Shown here in pieces: positions 22,789 through 25,109 of a stretch of 25,109 nucleotides of DNA. This DNA comes from UBA11475 sp045593005 (GTDB lineage: Bacteria; Bacillota; Clostridia; Christensenellales; Borkfalkiaceae). A program made the position numbers and the translations under genes. The DNA is taken from contig JAZNVV010000011.1 in NCBI GenBank assembly GCA_045593005.1, positions 1-25,109 of the forward strand, given 5' to 3'. A model generated the notes under the pieces. The model ran no database searches. It saw nothing but the letters and a program-made list of their open reading frames with translations, and had not been told where the DNA came from. Position 1 is the stretch's first letter. Every line of letters starts with the position of its first letter.

Positions 22789-23805
22789 ATGAAAATTTCT
22801 AAATTTGATTGCTATAAAAATTTTAAATGTATCGCAAGTGAATGTCCCGATACTTGTTGCGCTGGTTGGAACGTAGTTTTTGATAAAAATTCCGTTAAAA
22901 AATACGACGCTATAAAGGGCGACTTTGGAACAAAATTAAAGGATAATATAGACTTTGACGGCAAGAAATACACGGCGAAAATGCTTTGCGATAGGTGCGC
23001 CTTTTTAAACGATAAAAATTTATGTGATATTTATATAAATCTTGGCGAAAATGCTCTTTCCGAAATTTGCACTAATCACCCACGTTTTATTAACGATTTT
23101 GGTGGAAGTCAAGAGGTAACTTTTTCACTTTCCTGCCCGGAAAGCGTAAGGCTGTTGCTTTTGGCAAATAATATGGATATAATTACTACCGACGCTGATA
23201 TACCTATTACACCAAACGATATTGACGCAGACCTTTATTTTTACCTAAAAAATGCGCGTCAAAAAATCTTTGACACGCTGAATAACAAATTTTCACTTAA
23301 AACGCTGTTTTCTATATATAGATATTGTGAACTTTTACAAAATAATATTAAAAATCGCGCCTATATAGACTCTGAAATTCCTTTAGAAAATAATTTAAGT
23401 ATTGACGTAGAAAAATTTTCCAAAATATTATTCGCATATAAAAATGCAGATTTTACACGTGATAAACTTAAAAATTCCTTTATTGTAGCAAGCAAACAAA
23501 TTAAAAAACACAACGTTTTAGATTGTATTGAAAAATCAATTAAAACTGCCCCTGACCTTTATTACAAGTTAACTTGTGTTTATACGTTTAGATATTTTTT
23601 AACGGCTGTTTTTGATGAAGATTTAATGGAAAAGATTAAGTTTATTATTACGTCCATATTTATATTCGCTTATATTAGCGCAATAGATGAATTTAAAAAT
23701 TTTGACGGCATTGAAGAACTTATTCGTCTTTATACAAGGGATATAATTCATAGTGAAGAAAACGTTAACTTAATCAACAAAACGTTAAAGAAAATTAATT
23801 TCTAA
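22789..23805 (+). CDS. FliB-like cysteine-rich protein (flagellin lysine-N-methylase family)
   Basis: The N-terminal third carries a dense cysteine pattern: CIASECPDTCCAGW near residue 13, CDRCAFLNDKNLCDIY near 65, EICTNHPRF and SLSCPES. It is typical of the family annotated as flagellin lysine-N-methylase (FliB) and of the related YkgJ-like metal or iron-sulfur cluster proteins. The C-terminal two thirds is helical with no motif I recognise. FliB methylates flagellin lysines in Salmonella. No flagellar gene is in this window, and this broad family is common in Clostridia, so the substrate here is unknown. The 338-residue length is somewhat below that of FliB. It is divergent from nagB and convergent with the dCMP deaminase. 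Confidence 0.75.
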   Translation: MKISKFDCYKNFKCIASECPDTCCAGWNVVFDKNSVKKYDAIKGDFGTKLKDNIDFDGKKYTAKMLCDRCAFLNDKNLCDIYINLGENALSEICTNHPRFINDFGGSQEVTFSLSCPESVRLLLLANNMDIITTDADIPITPNDIDADLYFYLKNARQKIFDTLNNKFSLKTLFSIYRYCELLQNNIKNRAYIDSEIPLENNLSIDVEKFSKILFAYKNADFTRDKLKNSFIVASKQIKKHNVLDCIEKSIKTAPDLYYKLTCVYTFRYFLTAVFDEDLMEKIKFIITSIFIFAYISAIDEFKNFDGIEELIRLYTRDIIHSEENVNLINKTLKKINF

Positions 23806-23832
23806 AAAAAAGCGGGATTGCCCCGCTTTTTT
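23804..23832. terminator. Bidirectional intrinsic terminator
   Basis: GCGGG-ATTGC-CCCGC is flanked by an A-run on the left and T6 on the right, so it ends transcripts from both sides. It overlaps the stop codons of the FliB-like gene (23803-23805) and of the deaminase (23831-23833), the same arrangement as at 1684-1710. Confidence 0.93.
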
Positions 23833-24286
23833 ATAATTCATCAAATTTAATAACTTCCATTTTTGCTTCGTTAAATAGTTGCATAGCAAATTCATCTGGA
23901 TATCCATACTTATAAATAATACGCTTAACGCCAGAATTTATAATTATTCTCGCACAAATAACGCAAGGCTGATGCGTGCAGTAAAGCGTAGCACCTTCTA
24001 AACTAACGCCCATTTTAGCAGCCTGACAAATTGCGTTTTGTTCAGCGTGAACAGCATAGCAAACCTCTTGCATTGTTCCCGAAGGAATATTCCTTTCACG
24101 ACGGAGGCAACAGCCCCTTTCAGCGCAACTTTCGATACCACTTGGAGCACCGTTATACCCGGTCGTTAAAATTCTTTTATCCTTAACAACGACTGCGCCA
24201 ACGTGGCGATTTTCCTGAAAACAACTTGACCAAGTAGCGACAAGTTCAGCCATTTCCATAAATCTTTTATCCCATTTTGTACCCAT
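23831..24286 (-). CDS. comEB: dCMP deaminase (ComEB-like)
   Basis: The enzyme deaminates dCMP to dUMP, a source of dTMP. The 151-residue protein shows HVGAVVVKDKRILTTGYNGAPSG, the zinc-binding HAEQNA (H80, E82) and PCVICA (C108, C111) and ends in a typical YPDEFAMQLF segment. Extra cysteines in ESCAERGCCLRR near residue 53 match the second zinc site region of this family. GGAG lies seven bases before the ATG. A short inverted repeat AAATTG-T-CAATTT (24296-24308) lies next to this site. The 228-base gap to groES is AT-rich and contains no other gene. Confidence 0.93.
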   Translation of the reverse strand: MGTKWDKRFMEMAELVATWSSCFQENRHVGAVVVKDKRILTTGYNGAPSGIESCAERGCCLRRERNIPSGTMQEVCYAVHAEQNAICQAAKMGVSLEGATLYCTHQPCVICARIIINSGVKRIIYKYGYPDEFAMQLFNEAKMEVIKFDEL

Positions 24287-24440
24287 AAAAACTCCAAATT
24301 GTCAATTTATAACAAAAAATATAATTTTTCGCTAATAAATTTTTTTTCTATTATAATATCATATTATTAAGATATTTTCAATAAAATTTTAAATTTTTAA
24401 CAAATCTAAATAAAAAAAATCAAAACTTTATATTAAACGG

Positions 24441-24468
24441 TTGACAAAACCCACAGTTGTTATATAAT
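24441..24468 (+). promoter_or_regulatory. groESL promoter (sigma-A type)
   Basis: Consensus TTGACA (24441-24446) and TATAAT (24463-24468) are separated by 16 bases. The CIRCE operator starts five bases downstream, so the initiation site lies within the operator. Confidence 0.9.
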
Positions 24469-24472
24469 AATG

Positions 24473-24499
24473 TTAGCACTTTAACAATGAGAGTGCTAA
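24473..24499. promoter_or_regulatory. CIRCE element (HrcA operator)
   Basis: The inverted repeat TTAGCACTT-N9-GAGTGCTAA matches the CIRCE consensus TTAGCACTC-N9-GAGTGCTAA with a single change in the left arm. HrcA bound here would block groESL transcription until heat or misfolding stress. Confidence 0.95.
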
Positions 24500-24514
24500 T
24501 TTCGGAGGTGAATT

Positions 24515-24799
24515 ATGAAAATTATACCTTTATTTGATAAGGTCGTAGTTGAATCGGCAGAAGCTGTTGAAACAACAAAAAGTGGATTTATTCTTCCAAG
24601 CGCATCACAAGAAAAACAGCAACTTGCAAAAGTTATCGCAGTTGGTCCTGGTGGTGTAATTGACGGTAAGGAAGTCGTAATGCAAGTTAAGGTTGGGGAT
24701 ACTGTTCTCTACTCTAAATACGCTGGTTCAGACTTCAAAATCGACGGTAAGGAAGTTACTATTATCAAACAATCAGATATTCTTGCAATAGTAGAATAA
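24515..24799 (+). CDS. groES: Co-chaperonin GroES
   Basis: GroES caps the GroEL folding chamber. At 94 residues it has the family length, starting MKIIPLFDKVVVESAEAVE with the mobile loop TTKSGFILPSAS and ending TIIKQSDILAIVE. GGAGG lies six bases before the ATG. It is transcribed with groEL from a CIRCE-controlled promoter; 17 bases separate the two genes. Confidence 0.98.
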   Translation: MKIIPLFDKVVVESAEAVETTKSGFILPSASQEKQQLAKVIAVGPGGVIDGKEVVMQVKVGDTVLYSKYAGSDFKIDGKEVTIIKQSDILAIVE

Positions 24800-24816
24800 T
24801 CATTAAGGAGTGAAAA

Positions 24817-25109
24817 ATGGCAAAACAATTAAAACACGGTGAAGAAGCAAGAAAAGCGCTTGAAAAAGGCGTTGATACACTTGCTAATACAGTTAAAATC
24901 ACATTAGGTCCAAAAGGCAGAAACGTTGTTTTGGATAAAAAATTCGGTTCACCACTCATCACAAACGACGGTGTTACCATAGCTAAAGAAATTGAACTTG
25001 AAGACCCTTTTGAAAATATGGGCGCATCAATGGTTAAGGAAGTTTCTACAAAAACTAACGACATTGCCGGCGACGGCACTACTACGGCTATGGTATTAGC
25101 TCAAGCAAT
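24817..25109 (+). CDS. groEL: Chaperonin GroEL, 5' part only
   Basis: The first 97 codons of the 60-kDa chaperonin are present and run off the window. The sequence begins MAKQLKHGEEARKALEKGVD and includes TLGPKGRNVVLDKKFGSP, ITNDGVTIAKEIELEDP and the ATP-binding DIAGDGTTTAMVLAQA. AAGGAG precedes the ATG. Confidence 0.98.
   Translation, partial: MAKQLKHGEEARKALEKGVDTLANTVKITLGPKGRNVVLDKKFGSPLITNDGVTIAKEIELEDPFENMGASMVKEVSTKTNDIAGDGTTTAMVLAQA

Noticed and set aside
24298..24303. TTGACA on the minus strand just before the deaminase start, as a -35 box
   Set aside because: Its -10 would fall at or inside the coding start, leaving no room for the ribosome binding site. It is part of a short AT-rich inverted repeat instead.
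24765..25079. Minus-strand open frame opposite groES and groEL
   Set aside because: It is the antisense of the highly conserved GroEL start, a frequent false frame, and has no initiation signal or family resemblance.
1..25109. tRNA, rRNA, CRISPR array, insertion sequence or prophage
   Set aside because: I looked for cloverleaf-like GC-rich stretches, regular spacer repeats, transposase motifs and phage structural genes and saw none. All longer gaps are AT-rich promoter or leader regions.

Overview
The window is an AT-rich chromosomal segment from a Gram-positive bacterium of the Bacillota, most likely a member of the Clostridia. The basis is the gene order dtd-ispG-polC locus-rimP-nusA-ylxR-ylxQ-infB-rbfA-nrnA-truB-ribF, the short NusA, NrdR next to lgt, a CIRCE element before groES, and strong AGGAGG ribosome binding sites. 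The species cannot be named from sequence alone. I see no mobile elements, CRISPR array, rRNA or tRNA. Almost all of it is conserved housekeeping sequence on the minus strand.

Layout from left to right. 1-1230: the 5' part of lgt and nrdR (minus), with a candidate NrdR-box pair upstream. 1335-1685: a small DUF1294-like membrane protein (plus), ending in a bidirectional terminator shared with malQ. 1709-6925 (minus): pepP-efp, a terminator-like hairpin, then a short-chain dehydrogenase that resembles the EF-P 5-aminopentanone reductase YmfI, then a divergent purA and malQ. 6995-15796 (minus): the translation and transcription operon rimP-nusA-ylxR-ylxQ-infB-rbfA-nrnA-truB-ribF followed by an endonuclease IV-like gene. 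It starts from a clear promoter and a leader hairpin that looks like a NusA-type attenuator. 15928-18939 (minus): dtd-ispG and a polC-locus gene. 19089-21485 (minus): a second DEDDh exonuclease and a CNNM/CorC-type membrane protein. The latter is preceded by a leader with its own promoter, a 43-codon ORF and an embedded terminator hairpin. 21864-22592: nagB (minus). 22789-23805: a FliB-like cysteine-rich protein (plus), convergent with a dCMP deaminase (minus). 24515 to the end: groES and the start of groEL (plus), under a CIRCE-bearing promoter.

The most interesting points are as follows. (1) The gene at the polC position encodes only the PolC N-terminal, OB and proofreading-exonuclease parts, with no PHP or polymerase domain. 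(2) The CNNM gene has an attenuator-like leader with a small ORF and mutually exclusive hairpins. (3) EF-P, with its K32 modification site, sits next to a YmfI-like reductase. (4) rimP-nusA has a leader terminator. Several start codons were revised from the longest reading frame (rbfA, ylxQ, ispG and the 19089 exonuclease) using ribosome binding sites or context.
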